Below, in pieces: positions 11,904 to 21,278 of a stretch of DNA of 64,000 bases (its first letter is position 1; the number at the start of each line of letters is the position of its first letter). This DNA comes from Bradyrhizobium canariense (GTDB lineage: Bacteria; Pseudomonadota; Alphaproteobacteria; Rhizobiales; Xanthobacteraceae): contig NZ_JAFCKJ010000006.1 of assembly GCF_018130465.1 (NCBI RefSeq), positions 62,001-126,000 of the forward strand, in the 5' to 3' direction. The notes under the pieces were generated by a model that saw only the letters and a program-made list of their open reading frames with translations, made no database searches and was not told where the DNA came from. The position numbers were made by a program, and so were the translations under genes.

Positions 11904-13181
11904 TCACATCATCCCGTTCTCTTCCTCTTCCGCCTGCTCGATCAGCGTCTCGCTCACCATCAATTCGCGGCGGGGCACGACGAAGATCATCGTGCAGGCG
12001 CAGAGCAGGGAGATCGCCAGCACCGCGGCGGTAAGCGGCAGCGTGGTCGCGGAATGGCCGCCGAGATAGGCGCCGAATTGCGACATCAGCGCGCCGATGC
12101 CCTGCTGGAGGAAGCCCATCGCGCCTGACGCGGTGCCGGCAGCCTCGGGACGGATGCTGATGGCGCCGGCGGCCGAGTTCGCCATCACGAAGGCATTGCC
12201 GACCATCACGATCATCTGCGTGCCGAACAGCCAGGCGGGCGCCTCGTTCCAGCCGGTGAAACTCCACAGCAGGTTCAGCAGGCTGCCGCAGAGTTGCAGG
12301 CCGAGCCCGAACCAGATCAGTTTCTCCAGCGAGTGCCGCGGCGCAAAGCGCACGCAGAGCAGATTGCCGACGAGATACGCAAAACCCGTCGTCGCGAACC
12401 ACGCGCCGTACTCGGCGCTGGTCCGGCCCATCTGCGTCACGACGATGTAGGGGCCACCGCCGGCGAAGGTGAAGATGATCTGGGACGCCAGCACCTGGCA
12501 CATCACATAGCCGATGAAGGCGCGGCTCTTGATCAGGGTGCCGACGTCGCCGCGAAAGCCGCCGCCAGCGGCACGGCTGCGGCGGGTTTCCGGCAACGCG
12601 ATCGCGATGCCGATTGCGACCGCGATCGCGGCGATGGTGACCGCGTAGAAAATGGCCCGCCAGCCGAACGCGGTCTCGATCAGACCGCCGGTGAGCGGCG
12701 AGACCATCTGGCCGATCATCAGGGCCGCGACCACGAGGCTGATCATGGAGGCGACGCGGTCGCGCGCGTAGATGTCACGGATGATGGCGCGGCTCACCAC
12801 CATGCCTGAGGCGCCGCCGAGCGCCTGGAAGAAGCGCGCTGCGATCAGTTGCGGCAGGGTTTCGGCGAAGATGCAGGCCGCGCTGGCGACCACCATCAGC
12901 GCCAGGCCTCCGAGCAGCACCGGGCGGCGGCCGAACTTGTCCGACAGCGGTCCCATGATGAGCTGCGACAGCGCGATGCCGACCATGTAGAGCGACACCG
13001 TCATCTGCGCGATCGAGATGTCGCGCCCAAACGTCGTCGCCAGCACGGGCAGCGCCGGAACCAGGATGTAGAGCGAGATCGGCGCGATCCCGGTCATGAC
13101 GACGAGCAGCAGCAGCACCAAGCGCGAGGTCGCGAGGTTTGTCGTCGCCGTTCCCGGCGGCTTGCTGATCATGCCGTGCAT
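11904..13181 (-). CDS. Bcr/CflA-type MFS drug-efflux transporter
   Basis: A 425-residue, 12-segment major-facilitator protein. The N-terminal LVPALPVLATTFG, motif A (GPLSDKFGRRPVLLGG) and GGASGMVVSRAIIRDIY place it in the Bcr/CflA drug:H+ antiporter group. It likely exports small toxic compounds across the inner membrane; the substrate is unknown. I chose ATG 13181; ATG 13172 is also possible and an upstream start at 13229 adds a non-conserved charged stretch. No regulator is adjacent. Confidence 0.88.
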   Translation of the reverse strand: MHGMISKPPGTATTNLATSRLVLLLLVVMTGIAPISLYILVPALPVLATTFGRDISIAQMTVSLYMVGIALSQLIMGPLSDKFGRRPVLLGGLALMVVASAACIFAETLPQLIAARFFQALGGASGMVVSRAIIRDIYARDRVASMISLVVAALMIGQMVSPLTGGLIETAFGWRAIFYAVTIAAIAVAIGIAIALPETRRSRAAGGGFRGDVGTLIKSRAFIGYVMCQVLASQIIFTFAGGGPYIVVTQMGRTSAEYGAWFATTGFAYLVGNLLCVRFAPRHSLEKLIWFGLGLQLCGSLLNLLWSFTGWNEAPAWLFGTQMIVMVGNAFVMANSAAGAISIRPEAAGTASGAMGFLQQGIGALMSQFGAYLGGHSATTLPLTAAVLAISLLCACTMIFVVPRRELMVSETLIEQAEEEENGMM

Positions 13182-13334
13182 GCGTGTCCGTCTTTCGAAT
13201 TCGAATCGGACTGTAGCGTGCTCGCGCAAGACGGATATCGGCGTTTCGGAATGCGGCTATACGGATTCCGGGACGGTTATAATGGCGGCGCGATGATGAT
13301 GAATTGGGCGGGTTGTTCGCACCACAAATTCGGT

Positions 13335-13362
13335 GTCATTCCCCGCCTTCGCGGGGAATGAC
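13335..13362. repeat. Perfect hairpin repeat
   Basis: GTCATTCCCCGC, loop CTTC, GCGGGGAATGAC: a 12-bp perfect stem without a clear T tract. It lies between the MFS start and the end of the aminopeptidase gene and belongs to the GTCATTCC-type palindromes seen at several places in this window. The rest of 13182-13433 contains no gene I can support. Confidence 0.8.
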
Positions 13363-13433
13363 AGCAGCGGTGTGGTGGAGAAGAGCAGCCTTGCGCAAAC
13401 CGCGTAGTGCCATGCGGCTCTGGAACGAGGAGC

Positions 13434-15263
13434 TTACGCCTTCAGCTCTGCCGTGGCCTGGTCCAGCCAAGCCTTCGTCGTCTCGTCCAGCGCCGGCCGC
13501 ACCTCGGCCCTGACGCGGGCATGGTAGGCATTGAGCCAGCCGAGCTCGTCCTTGCCCAGCATGCCGACATCGATCAGTCGGCGGTCGATCGGCGCCAGGG
13601 TCAGCGTCTCGAACGCGTTCATCGATTTCTCCGCGCCCTTGATATTGGCTTCGACCACCAGTTCGAGGTTCTCGATGCGGATGCCGAAACCGTCGGTCTT
13701 GTAGTAGCCGGGCTCGTTGGACAGGATCATGCCGCGCTTCAGCGGCGTGGTGCCGAGCTTCGAGATCCGCGCCGGTCCTTCGTGCACCGAGAGATAGCTG
13801 CCGACGCCGTGGCCGGTGCCATGCTCGAAATCGACGCCGGCCGCCCAGAGATATTGCCGTGCGAGCGTGTCGAGCTGCGCGCCGGTGGCGCCGTCGGGAA
13901 AGATCGCGCGGGCGATCGCGATGTGGCCGCGCAGCACGCGCGTGAAGCGGTCGCGCATCTCGTCGGTCGGCTCGCCCACGGCCATGGTGCGGGTGACGTC
14001 GGTGGTTCCGTCTTCATATTGTGCACCTGAATCGATCAGCAGCAGATCGCCCGGCGCGATCCGCCGGTTGCTCCTGCGGGTGACGCGGTAGTGCACGATG
14101 GCGCCATTCGGGCCCGTGCCCGATATGGTCGGGAACGACACGTCCTTCAGCGCGCCGGTGTCGCGGCGGAACGTCTCCAGCGCCTCGACCGCGTCGATCT
14201 CGGTGAGCTTGCCGCTTGCCGCCTCGCGGTCGATGAAGGCGAGGAAGCGCGCCAGCGCCACGGCGTCGCGCCGGTGCGCCGTTTGCGTGCCCTTGATCTC
14301 GGTCGCGTTCTTGACCGCCTTGAGCAGCGCAATCGGATCGCTGCCACGCACCGGCTTGCCACCGGCGCCCGTGATCAGCCGGCTGAGGGCGTCGGCCGCG
14401 GTCGCGTTGTCGAGCGCGATCGATCCACCGCTCTTGGCGAGCGCCATCAGCGTCGGCGCCATCGCATCGGGCTCGCGCACGTCGGCGGACTGCTCGAGAT
14501 GGTCGCGGGTCAGATTGGAGAGCTTGCGGTGATCGATGAAGATGGTGGGACGGCCGTCCTTCGGCACCAGCGCATAGGACAGCGGCAGCGGCGTATGCGC
14601 GACGTCGGCGCCGCGGATGTTGAAGGTCCAGGCCACGGCATGGCTGTCGGACAGCACCAACGCATCGACGCCGAGCTTGCCGATCTCGCTCCTGATCTGC
14701 GTCAGCTTCTCGGCTTCAGTAACGCCGGCATGTTGCATCCCGTGCACCGCGACCGGCGCAATCGGCGGCTGTGGCCGGTCCTGCCAGATCGCATCGACCG
14801 GATTGCTGTCGACGGCGACCAGCTCGGCACCGGCCTTGGTGCAGGCGGCGGACAAACGATCGGCTGCCGCAAAAGTGTGCAGCCACGGATCAAATCCGAG
14901 GCGGTCGCCGGCCTTCAGGTGTGCCGACACCCAGCTTTCCGGCGGCGGATCGATCAGAGACTCCACTGCCCAGGCCTTTGCGTCGACCTGCTTGGCCGCC
15001 TGGATCGTGTAGCGGCCATCGACGAACAATGCTGCCTCATGCGTCAGCACCACCGCCAATCCCGCCGAGCCCGTAAAACCGGTCAGCCAGGCCAGACGCT
15101 CCTCCGACGGCGGCACATACTCATTCTGCTGCTGATCGGCGCGTGGAATCACGAAGCCGGTCAGCTTGCGGCGGGCGAGTTCTTCACGGAGCGCCGCCAG
15201 CCGGGCCGTCAATGCGACGCCGGCCTCGGGCTCCTCGAATGTCTGGAAGTGCGCTTCGAACAT
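13434..15263 (-). CDS. pepP: Xaa-Pro aminopeptidase (M24B, aminopeptidase P type)
   Basis: Metallopeptidase that releases N-terminal residues before proline. The 609-residue protein has two creatinase-like N-terminal domains and a C-terminal pita-bread domain with the metal ligands in order: LLLIDSGAQYEDGTTDVTR (Asp, Asp), EHGTGHGVGSYLSVHEGP (His), ILSNEPGYY (Glu) and GIRIENL (Glu). The length agrees with the long form of the family found in many alphaproteobacteria and eukaryotes. It is the only gene in its transcript unit that I can see. Confidence 0.93.
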   Translation of the reverse strand: MFEAHFQTFEEPEAGVALTARLAALREELARRKLTGFVIPRADQQQNEYVPPSEERLAWLTGFTGSAGLAVVLTHEAALFVDGRYTIQAAKQVDAKAWAVESLIDPPPESWVSAHLKAGDRLGFDPWLHTFAAADRLSAACTKAGAELVAVDSNPVDAIWQDRPQPPIAPVAVHGMQHAGVTEAEKLTQIRSEIGKLGVDALVLSDSHAVAWTFNIRGADVAHTPLPLSYALVPKDGRPTIFIDHRKLSNLTRDHLEQSADVREPDAMAPTLMALAKSGGSIALDNATAADALSRLITGAGGKPVRGSDPIALLKAVKNATEIKGTQTAHRRDAVALARFLAFIDREAASGKLTEIDAVEALETFRRDTGALKDVSFPTISGTGPNGAIVHYRVTRRSNRRIAPGDLLLIDSGAQYEDGTTDVTRTMAVGEPTDEMRDRFTRVLRGHIAIARAIFPDGATGAQLDTLARQYLWAAGVDFEHGTGHGVGSYLSVHEGPARISKLGTTPLKRGMILSNEPGYYKTDGFGIRIENLELVVEANIKGAEKSMNAFETLTLAPIDRRLIDVGMLGKDELGWLNAYHARVRAEVRPALDETTKAWLDQATAELKA

Positions 15264-15451
15264 GGTGGATCACTTTAGGATCATGCGGATCAGTCCGCAA
15301 TGTAGACGCATTTGAGGTCTCATCTGGCATGGACTGTGCTTGAACAAGTTCCATTCGAATTGAGTGGAGTACAGGATGCGGCAGTTGCGCTTCGTCCGGA
15401 TAACAGGAAAATTCGAGCAAGTGGTTCATCTCAACGGCGAGGGGACACACG

Positions 15452-15625
15452 ATGCCAGCGTTCACGTTTGAGAAGATTCCGCCGCCGGTGCGCCGCGCCC
15501 CGACTGCGGCGACACCGAAGAAACCGCGCGGCCTCATCAGCCAGATGATCGACCGTTTCGCCGAGCGGCGGGCGAGGCGCGCCTCACGTATCTCGGCGCG
15601 CAGTGACGAGAAGCCAGCGAAGTAG
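15452..15625 (+). CDS. Small basic conserved hypothetical protein (57 aa)
   Basis: A short open frame of 57 codons preceded by GCGAGGGGACACACG, giving a purine-rich RBS 8-9 bases before ATG. The product starts MPAFTFEKIPPPVRRAP and is very basic with a helical Arg/Ala-rich half (QMIDRFAERRARRASR). Small proteins with this N-terminus are, as I recall, frequent in Bradyrhizobium genomes. It has no recognisable domain. It lies between the divergent pepP start and the convergent end of prmA. Confidence 0.6.
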   Translation: MPAFTFEKIPPPVRRAPTAATPKKPRGLISQMIDRFAERRARRASRISARSDEKPAK

Positions 15626-15643
15626 CGTCGAACGCTAATCAGC

Positions 15644-16531
15644 CTACGCAAGCTTCCGCAGCAACAGGCTGCTCCACCCCTCGATCCGCACGTGCTTCAG
15701 AGGCACGAGGCCGCGCGCGCGGTAGGCGGCGATCACGGCGGGGGTCTGGTGCGTCAACAGGCCGGAGAGGATGACGCGCCCGCCGGGCGCGAGGTGCCGC
15801 GTCATCGGGCCCGCTAATTGCCGTAACGGATTGGCAAGGATGTTGGCCAGCACCAGGTCGAACGGGCCGCGTCTGCCAAAATCAGCCGCAGCGAAGCCGG
15901 TGGCGCGGATCACCCGCACATGGTGACCAACCTCGTTCAACAAGGCGTTCTCGGCTGCTACCTTGACCGAGGCCGGGTCGATATCGGAGGCCAGCACCGC
16001 GCGATGCAGCGCCTTCACCGCCGCTATCCCCAGCACGCCGGTCCCGGTGCCGAGGTCGAGCACGCGGCCGGGCCGGGTGCGTTTCAGGACATGGTCAAGC
16101 AGGAGTAAACAGCCGCGTGTGGTGCCGTGATGGCCGGTGCCGAAGGCGAGAGCCGCCTCGATCTCGATGGCGAGCTTGTTTGGCGCCACGCGGTCGCGGT
16201 CATGGCTGCCGTGGACGACGAAGCGCCCTGCTGGCACCGGGACGAGATCTTCCAGGCTCGCCTTGACCCAGTCCCTGGCTTCGACGGTGTCAAAGGCGAG
16301 CGTGTCCGCGATCTCATTTCCTGCTGAGGTTGCAACGAGTTCGCGCAGCCACGCCTGGTCCGGCGCGTCCGCGAAATGCAGCGCGACGTCCCATTGTCCG
16401 TTGGGCTGCTCGAAGGCGGCAACCGCCGCATCGCCCTCGAAAAACACCTCGGTGAGGACGTCGACGATGCGCTTCGCAGCGATCTCGCTGCCGATCGAAA
16501 AACTGGCGCGATGGGTGGGAGAAGGCTGCAT
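15644..16531 (-). CDS. prmA: Ribosomal protein L11 methyltransferase PrmA
   Basis: SAM-dependent trimethylation of ribosomal protein L11. The SAM-binding loop VLDLGTGTGVLGIAAVK, the ASDIDPASVKVAAENA acidic loop and the LVLANILANPL catalytic segment match PrmA. I chose ATG 16531 (295 aa, start MQPSPTHRASF) because the conserved N-terminal domain begins there; an ATG at 16585 would add 18 non-conserved residues. The gene is transcribed toward the small gene at 15452. Confidence 0.92.
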   Translation of the reverse strand: MQPSPTHRASFSIGSEIAAKRIVDVLTEVFFEGDAAVAAFEQPNGQWDVALHFADAPDQAWLRELVATSAGNEIADTLAFDTVEARDWVKASLEDLVPVPAGRFVVHGSHDRDRVAPNKLAIEIEAALAFGTGHHGTTRGCLLLLDHVLKRTRPGRVLDLGTGTGVLGIAAVKALHRAVLASDIDPASVKVAAENALLNEVGHHVRVIRATGFAAADFGRRGPFDLVLANILANPLRQLAGPMTRHLAPGGRVILSGLLTHQTPAVIAAYRARGLVPLKHVRIEGWSSLLLRKLA

Positions 16532-16687
16532 CCTCAGGGTTCCGTCCGGTTCAATTTTTGGAACTTTTGTTCCCGATTTTTCCAATAACTTGCATGTACG
16601 GAGTTAACCCGACCGCAGGTTGTGTCCCGTAGATTTGCGGGTGTTGGCGCCAACCAACACAGCTTGAAATGGAAAAGGAGGCGAGAC

Positions 16688-16852
16688 TTGAAGCGCATGA
16701 TTTTGAAGTTCTGGACCGACGATTCAGGTGCAACCGCAATCGAGTACGGCCTGATCGCGGCCGGTATCGCGCTGGCGATCATCACCGTGGTGAACGGCCT
16801 GGGCAGCACGATGAACGAAAAGTTCACTTCGATTAGCACCTCCTTGAAGTAA
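16688..16852 (+). CDS. flp: Flp/Fap-type IVb pilin, TTG start
   Basis: The 54-residue protein has the classic Flp layout: short basic leader, then DDSGATAIEYGLIAAGIALA where Gly-Ala with Glu at +5 and the following Tyr define the prepilin site and EY pair, then a hydrophobic helix. The start is decided by the ribosome site: AGGAGG at 16676-16681 lies 6 bases before TTG 16688, whereas the in-frame ATG at 16697 is 15 bases away. Flp pilins build tight-adherence fibres. No tad/cpa assembly genes are nearby, so assembly must depend on genes elsewhere. Confidence 0.88.
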   Translation: MKRMILKFWTDDSGATAIEYGLIAAGIALAIITVVNGLGSTMNEKFTSISTSLK

Positions 16853-16956
16853 TTTCCGCCTCCCATTTCCCGGCGGGGCCATTTTCTCCATACGACTGCT
16901 TTCGACCAGCGCCCGTCGGGGAATTGCCCCTGGCGGGCGAAGTCGTTGTTGGGGAC

Positions 16957-17156
16957 TGGTTTTCGGTTTTCACAGGATGCCCACAGGTCATCCGCTCGTT
17001 TTCCGGACATTGTCCACGGACTTATCCCTTCGTTCATCCCCAGATTTTCCACCGACTTGTACCCGGCTTGGCCGGGCGGGCCGCGACCGGCAACCAACCG
17101 CCCTTCCACAGCTCTGCCAACAGCCTGTCCACAGCCCATCCACAGACCTATCCACG
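16957..17156. other. Group of DnaA-box-like TCCAC sites
   Basis: Within 200 bases there are repeated TCCAC/CCACAG cores: TTTTCACAG, TTGTCCACG, TTTTCCACC, CCTTCCACA, CTGTCCACA, CCATCCACA and CTATCCACG. Most differ from TTATCCACA at two positions. The last three start at 17128, 17139 and 17151, about one helical turn apart. The group lies between the flp stop and the 3' end of the oxidoreductase gene. It may bind DnaA, or be coincidental pyrimidine-rich sequence. No other gene is seen in 16853-17147. Confidence 0.4.
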
Positions 17157-18758
17157 GCTTCCGAACAGGCTGCGGTGATCCCTCAGGATCGCCTGCGCGG
17201 CGTTGTGGCCGGGGGCGCCGGTGACGCCGCCGCCCGGGTGGGCGCCGGAGCCGCAGTGATAGAGGCCCTTCAGGGGCCCGCGATAATCTGCGTGGCCCAG
17301 CATCGGCCGCGCCGAGAACAGCTGGTTGAGCGTCAGCGCGCCGTGGAAGATGTCACCCCCCAATAGGCCGAACTGCCGTTCAAGGTCGAGCGGTGACAGG
17401 ATCTGGCGGCCGAGCACGCTTGTCGCAAAACCCGGCGCGTATTTGTCCACCGTCGCGATCATGAGGTCGGCAACCTCTTCGCGATGGTCGTCCCACGACT
17501 TTCCATCGGGAAGCTCCGGCGCGACATGCTGGCAGAACAGGCTCGCGACGTGTTGTCCTGCGGGCGCGAGCGTATCGTCGAGCGTCGATGGAATCAGCAT
17601 TTCCACGACGGGTTCTCGGCTCCAGCCGTGCGCGCGGGCATCGAGGAAGGCGCGGTCCATGTAGCCGAGACTGGGGGCCAGGATGATGCCGGAGGTGAGA
17701 TGATCGCCGTCGCCAGGCAGCGCCGTGAAGGAGGGCAGGCGGTCCAGCGCCACGTTCATGCGGAAGGTGCCGGAGCCGTTCTTCCAGTGCCGGATGCGGT
17801 CGAGGAAGTTTTGGGGAAGGGCATCGGCGGCGACCAGCCGCGTATAGAGCAGTTTTGGATTGACGTTGGCCGCGACATATTTCGCGCGGATCGTCTCGCC
17901 GTTCTCCAGCACGACGCCGACGGCGCGATCGCGCTCGACGATGACCTCGCGCACGCCCGCATCGGTGTCGATCACGACGCCGCGGCCCTGTGCGGCGCGC
18001 GCCATGGCTTGCGTGATCGCGCCCATGCCGCCGATGGCGTGACCCCAGACGCCTTTCTTGCCGTTCACCTCGCCGAAGGCGTGATGCAGCATCACATAGG
18101 CCGAGCCCGCGGCGTAAGGGCTGGCATAATTGCCGACGATGGCATCGAAGCCGAACAGCGCCTTGACCAGATCGTGCTCGAAACGTTCGTCCAGCATCTC
18201 GCCGGCCGAGCGGGTGAAGAGATCGAGCAGGCTGCGGCTCTGCTCCAGCGACAGCCCACGCAGGATGTTGGCGCTCTGGAATGCGTTCACGGCCTCGCGG
18301 ATCGAGGCCGTGCCGAAACCATCGAGCAGGTTCGGCGGCGCGCGCAGCACGAATTGCCTGAGCACGTCGGCGATATCTTCCAGCTCGCGCGAAAACCCGT
18401 CGAGCGCGTTTGCGTCATGCGCGCTCAGCCGTGCGACGGACGCCTGCGTCCGCCCCTCACCGGTGAGGAGATAGCTGTCGTCCGCCGCGGGCAGAAAATT
18501 CTGCGCGCGCCGTTCGACGATCCGCAGGCCGTGCTCGGCCAGCTTGAGGTCGCGGATCACCTGCGGATTGAGCAGGCTCACGGTGTAGGCCGCGACCGAA
18601 TTGCGGAAGCCCGGATGAAACTCCTCCGTGACCGCGGCCCCACCGACCACCTTGCGGCGCTCGACCACGTGCACGCGCAAGCCGGCCATCGCGAGATAGG
18701 CCGCGCAGGTGAGGCCGTTATGGCCAGCGCCGATGATGATGACGTCGGTTTCGATCAT
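17148..18758 (-). CDS. FAD-dependent oxidoreductase, phytoene desaturase-like
   Basis: The 536-residue protein begins with a dinucleotide-binding fold (GAGHNGLTCAAYLA) and ERRKVVGGAA, and ends with the carotenoid desaturase/amine oxidase C-terminal FAD motif (GLYHCGSGAHPGGGVTGAPG). It belongs to the NAD(P)/FAD-dependent oxidoreductase group related to CrtI and human PYROXD2. No carotenoid genes are nearby, so a pigment role is not supported. ATG 18758 is chosen because the conserved fold begins within its first residues; the upstream extension contains the 18781 palindrome. Confidence 0.85.
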   Translation of the reverse strand: MIETDVIIIGAGHNGLTCAAYLAMAGLRVHVVERRKVVGGAAVTEEFHPGFRNSVAAYTVSLLNPQVIRDLKLAEHGLRIVERRAQNFLPAADDSYLLTGEGRTQASVARLSAHDANALDGFSRELEDIADVLRQFVLRAPPNLLDGFGTASIREAVNAFQSANILRGLSLEQSRSLLDLFTRSAGEMLDERFEHDLVKALFGFDAIVGNYASPYAAGSAYVMLHHAFGEVNGKKGVWGHAIGGMGAITQAMARAAQGRGVVIDTDAGVREVIVERDRAVGVVLENGETIRAKYVAANVNPKLLYTRLVAADALPQNFLDRIRHWKNGSGTFRMNVALDRLPSFTALPGDGDHLTSGIILAPSLGYMDRAFLDARAHGWSREPVVEMLIPSTLDDTLAPAGQHVASLFCQHVAPELPDGKSWDDHREEVADLMIATVDKYAPGFATSVLGRQILSPLDLERQFGLLGGDIFHGALTLNQLFSARPMLGHADYRGPLKGLYHCGSGAHPGGGVTGAPGHNAAQAILRDHRSLFGSRG

Positions 18759-18780
18759 GAAGCGGTCAAGCTGTTCCACA

Positions 18781-18820
18781 GTCATTCCGGGACGGTCTGA
18801 ACGACCAGGCTCGGAATGAC
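18781..18820. repeat. GTCATTCC-type palindrome
   Basis: GTCATTCCG at 18781 and CGGAATGAC ending at 18820 form a 9-bp outer stem with an inner GGTC/GACC pair. It is a short member of the palindrome set scattered through the window, in the gap between two divergent genes. The rest of 18759-18990 shows no gene. Confidence 0.7.
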
Positions 18821-18990
18821 ATCTGTATATCAAGCATTCCCCGCTGCAACATCACGAGACCCTTTATTGCCCGTTCAGGCGCCTTGTGCTCCATTGCGCG
18901 CGCCCGGCGCCCGCCGGAGGAGTTATCCGACGCGTTTTCTCGCGCGAACCGGTGCCCATTTCGCTGGAAAACGCTTTTGCTGGAGCTTCC

Positions 18991-21270
18991 ATGGATTCGA
19001 TCGTGCAACCCGCCGCCACGGAGCAGCCGTCCTCGTCACGCAACCGGCTGCTGCTGACGGTCTACACCGCCGCGATCTTCGTCAGCGCGCTGTTGCTGTT
19101 CTCGGTGCAGCCACTGTTCACGAAGATGGTCTTGCCGCGGCTCGGCGGCTCGCCGGCGGTGTGGTCGGTGGCGATGGTGTTCTTCCAGTCGCTGCTGCTG
19201 GCGGGCTACGCCTATGCGCATTTGTTGATGCAGGTGAGGAACCGCATCGTTCCGGTGGTGGTGCACCTCCTTCTGCTGATCGCGGCCTTCGCCACGCTGC
19301 CGCTCGGCATCGCCTCCGCCTATGGCGATCCGCCCGCCTCGGGCTACGCGATCTGGCTGCTCGGCCTGTTCGTGATCTCGATCGGCCTGCCGTTCTTCGC
19401 GCTCGCCGCCAACAATCCGTTGCTGCAGGCCTGGTTCGTCCGCACCGGGCATCCTGCCGGACATGATCCGTATTTCCTCTATGCGTCCTCCAACATCGGC
19501 AGCTTCCTCGCCCTGCTGTCCTATCCGTTCCTGCTGGAGCCGATGTTCACGCTGCACACGCAGAACCGGCTCTGGACCGGCGGCTACGGCATTCTGATTC
19601 TCCTGATCGCCGCATGCGGCGTGCTGCTGTTGCGCTCGCCGAAGCTGGCGATCGTCGATGCTCGAACCGAGGATATGAATGCGCCGGCGCCCGGTTTCAT
19701 GATGCGGCTGCGCTGGATCTTCCTCGCCGGAGTGCCGTCCGGCCTGCTCATCGCCGTCACCGCGCACATCTCGACCGACGTTGCGGCGGCGCCGCTGCTG
19801 TGGGTGCTGCCGCTGTCGCTGTACCTCTTGACCTGGGTGGTGGTGTTCCAGTCGCGGCCGCTGCTGCCGCACAAATGGATGCTGATGCTCCAGCCGGTCG
19901 CGATCGCGGGCGTCGTCTTCCTGCTGGCCTTCGGCGGCGAACAGAACCTGCTGCTGACGCTCGGCGGCCATCAATGGTGCTTCTTCGTCATCGCCATGGC
20001 CTGCCACGGCGAACTGGCGCGGACCCGGCCAGCCGCCAAATATCTCACCGGATTCTATGTCGCACTGTCATTCGGCGGCATGGTCGGCGGCCTGTTCGCA
20101 GGGCTCGTTGCGCCGTTCACATTCTCCTGGATCGCAGAATATCCGATTCTGGTTGCGCTTGCCGCGCTGTGCCGGCCGCCCGCGAACGAGCGGCTGGCGG
20201 GCATCGTCAAATGGTACTGGCTGGCGCTTGCCGCGCTCGCGGTCGTGCTCGTTGCGCCGTCCGTCACGACGGGCGGGCTGTCGACCTGGTTCGAGGATCA
20301 CCGCGTCTGGGCGGCCGGCGGCGTCGGCGTGCTCGCCGCGCTGCTGGCGCTGGCGGTCAACGCCGGCCGCTGGAAGATCTTCGCCACCGTCGCGCTCGCG
20401 CTGGCGTTGATCCGCATTTATCCGGCGGACGAAGGCCGCGTCACGACGGTGCGCAGCTTCTTCGGCGTGCACAAGATCGTGGTGACGCCCGGCGGCTACT
20501 TCCATGTGCTGATGCACGGCACCACGATCCACGGCGCCGAGCGCTTCCTCAACAATGACGGCACGCCGGTCACCGGCCGGCCCGAGCCGATCACCTACTA
20601 TCACAAGGACGGCGGCATCGGTCAGGCGGTCAGCGCGATCCGGGAACGCAATGGCGCGCCGCTGAAGGTCGCGGCTATCGGCGTCGGATCGGGTACGCTC
20701 GCCTGCGCCGCCGAGCCCGGCGAGAGCTGGAAATTCTTTGAGATCGACCAGTCCATGGTCGACGCCGCGCGTGATCCGAAGAATTTCCGCTACATCTCGA
20801 GCTGCCTGCCGGATTTGAAGCCGGTGATCGGCGATGCCCGTCTCACCTTCGCGAAGGAGCCGGACGGCGCCTATGATCTCATCATCGTCGACGCCTATTC
20901 GTCGGATGCGATCCCGATCCATCTTGCGACCGAAGAGGCGATGAAGATCTACAAGGACAAGCTCGCCCCGCACGGCGCCGTGGTGATGCACGTCTCCAAC
21001 CGCCACCTCGATCTCGAGACCGTCGTGGTCGGCATCGCCGATGCCAACGATCTCAAGAGCTGGGTCTACAACGAGGATTCCGGGCGCGATGGTGACTACA
21101 TCTTCTCGACCGACGTCGTCATCTCCGCCCGCGAGGATGCCGACGTCGGCAGGCTCGCATCGTCGAAAGCATGGGAGCAGACCGAAGCCGACGACAGGGT
21201 GCGGGTCTGGACCGACGATTACTCCAATATTTTGGGCGCGCTGTACCGGCGTTTGAGGGACGGGGAGTAG
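18991..21270 (+). CDS. Membrane-anchored spermidine synthase-like protein
   Basis: A 759-residue fusion. The N-terminal two thirds are hydrophobic with about ten or more membrane segments (for example AAIFVSALLLFSVQPLFTK). The C-terminal domain is a methyltransferase-like polyamine synthase fold with the nucleotide loop AAIGVGSGTLAC, the acidic EIDQSMVDAA strand end and LIIVDAYSSDAIPIHL. Such fused MFS/spermidine synthase proteins are widespread but their substrate is mostly unknown. ATG 18991 has GGAG 6 bases upstream; an earlier in-frame start at 18886 would add a non-hydrophobic arm. Confidence 0.85.
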   Translation: MDSIVQPAATEQPSSSRNRLLLTVYTAAIFVSALLLFSVQPLFTKMVLPRLGGSPAVWSVAMVFFQSLLLAGYAYAHLLMQVRNRIVPVVVHLLLLIAAFATLPLGIASAYGDPPASGYAIWLLGLFVISIGLPFFALAANNPLLQAWFVRTGHPAGHDPYFLYASSNIGSFLALLSYPFLLEPMFTLHTQNRLWTGGYGILILLIAACGVLLLRSPKLAIVDARTEDMNAPAPGFMMRLRWIFLAGVPSGLLIAVTAHISTDVAAAPLLWVLPLSLYLLTWVVVFQSRPLLPHKWMLMLQPVAIAGVVFLLAFGGEQNLLLTLGGHQWCFFVIAMACHGELARTRPAAKYLTGFYVALSFGGMVGGLFAGLVAPFTFSWIAEYPILVALAALCRPPANERLAGIVKWYWLALAALAVVLVAPSVTTGGLSTWFEDHRVWAAGGVGVLAALLALAVNAGRWKIFATVALALALIRIYPADEGRVTTVRSFFGVHKIVVTPGGYFHVLMHGTTIHGAERFLNNDGTPVTGRPEPITYYHKDGGIGQAVSAIRERNGAPLKVAAIGVGSGTLACAAEPGESWKFFEIDQSMVDAARDPKNFRYISSCLPDLKPVIGDARLTFAKEPDGAYDLIIVDAYSSDAIPIHLATEEAMKIYKDKLAPHGAVVMHVSNRHLDLETVVVGIADANDLKSWVYNEDSGRDGDYIFSTDVVISAREDADVGRLASSKAWEQTEADDRVRVWTDDYSNILGALYRRLRDGE

Positions 21271-21278
21271 GGCCGCTT

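Noticed and set aside
16560-16680. Possible tRNA or small RNA upstream of flp
   Set aside because: No cloverleaf or CCA end could be drawn; the stretch reads as the spacer with the flp ribosome site.
17148-18758. Carotenoid biosynthesis gene
   Set aside because: Motifs fit the broad phytoene-desaturase-like family, but no crtB, crtE or related genes are in the window.
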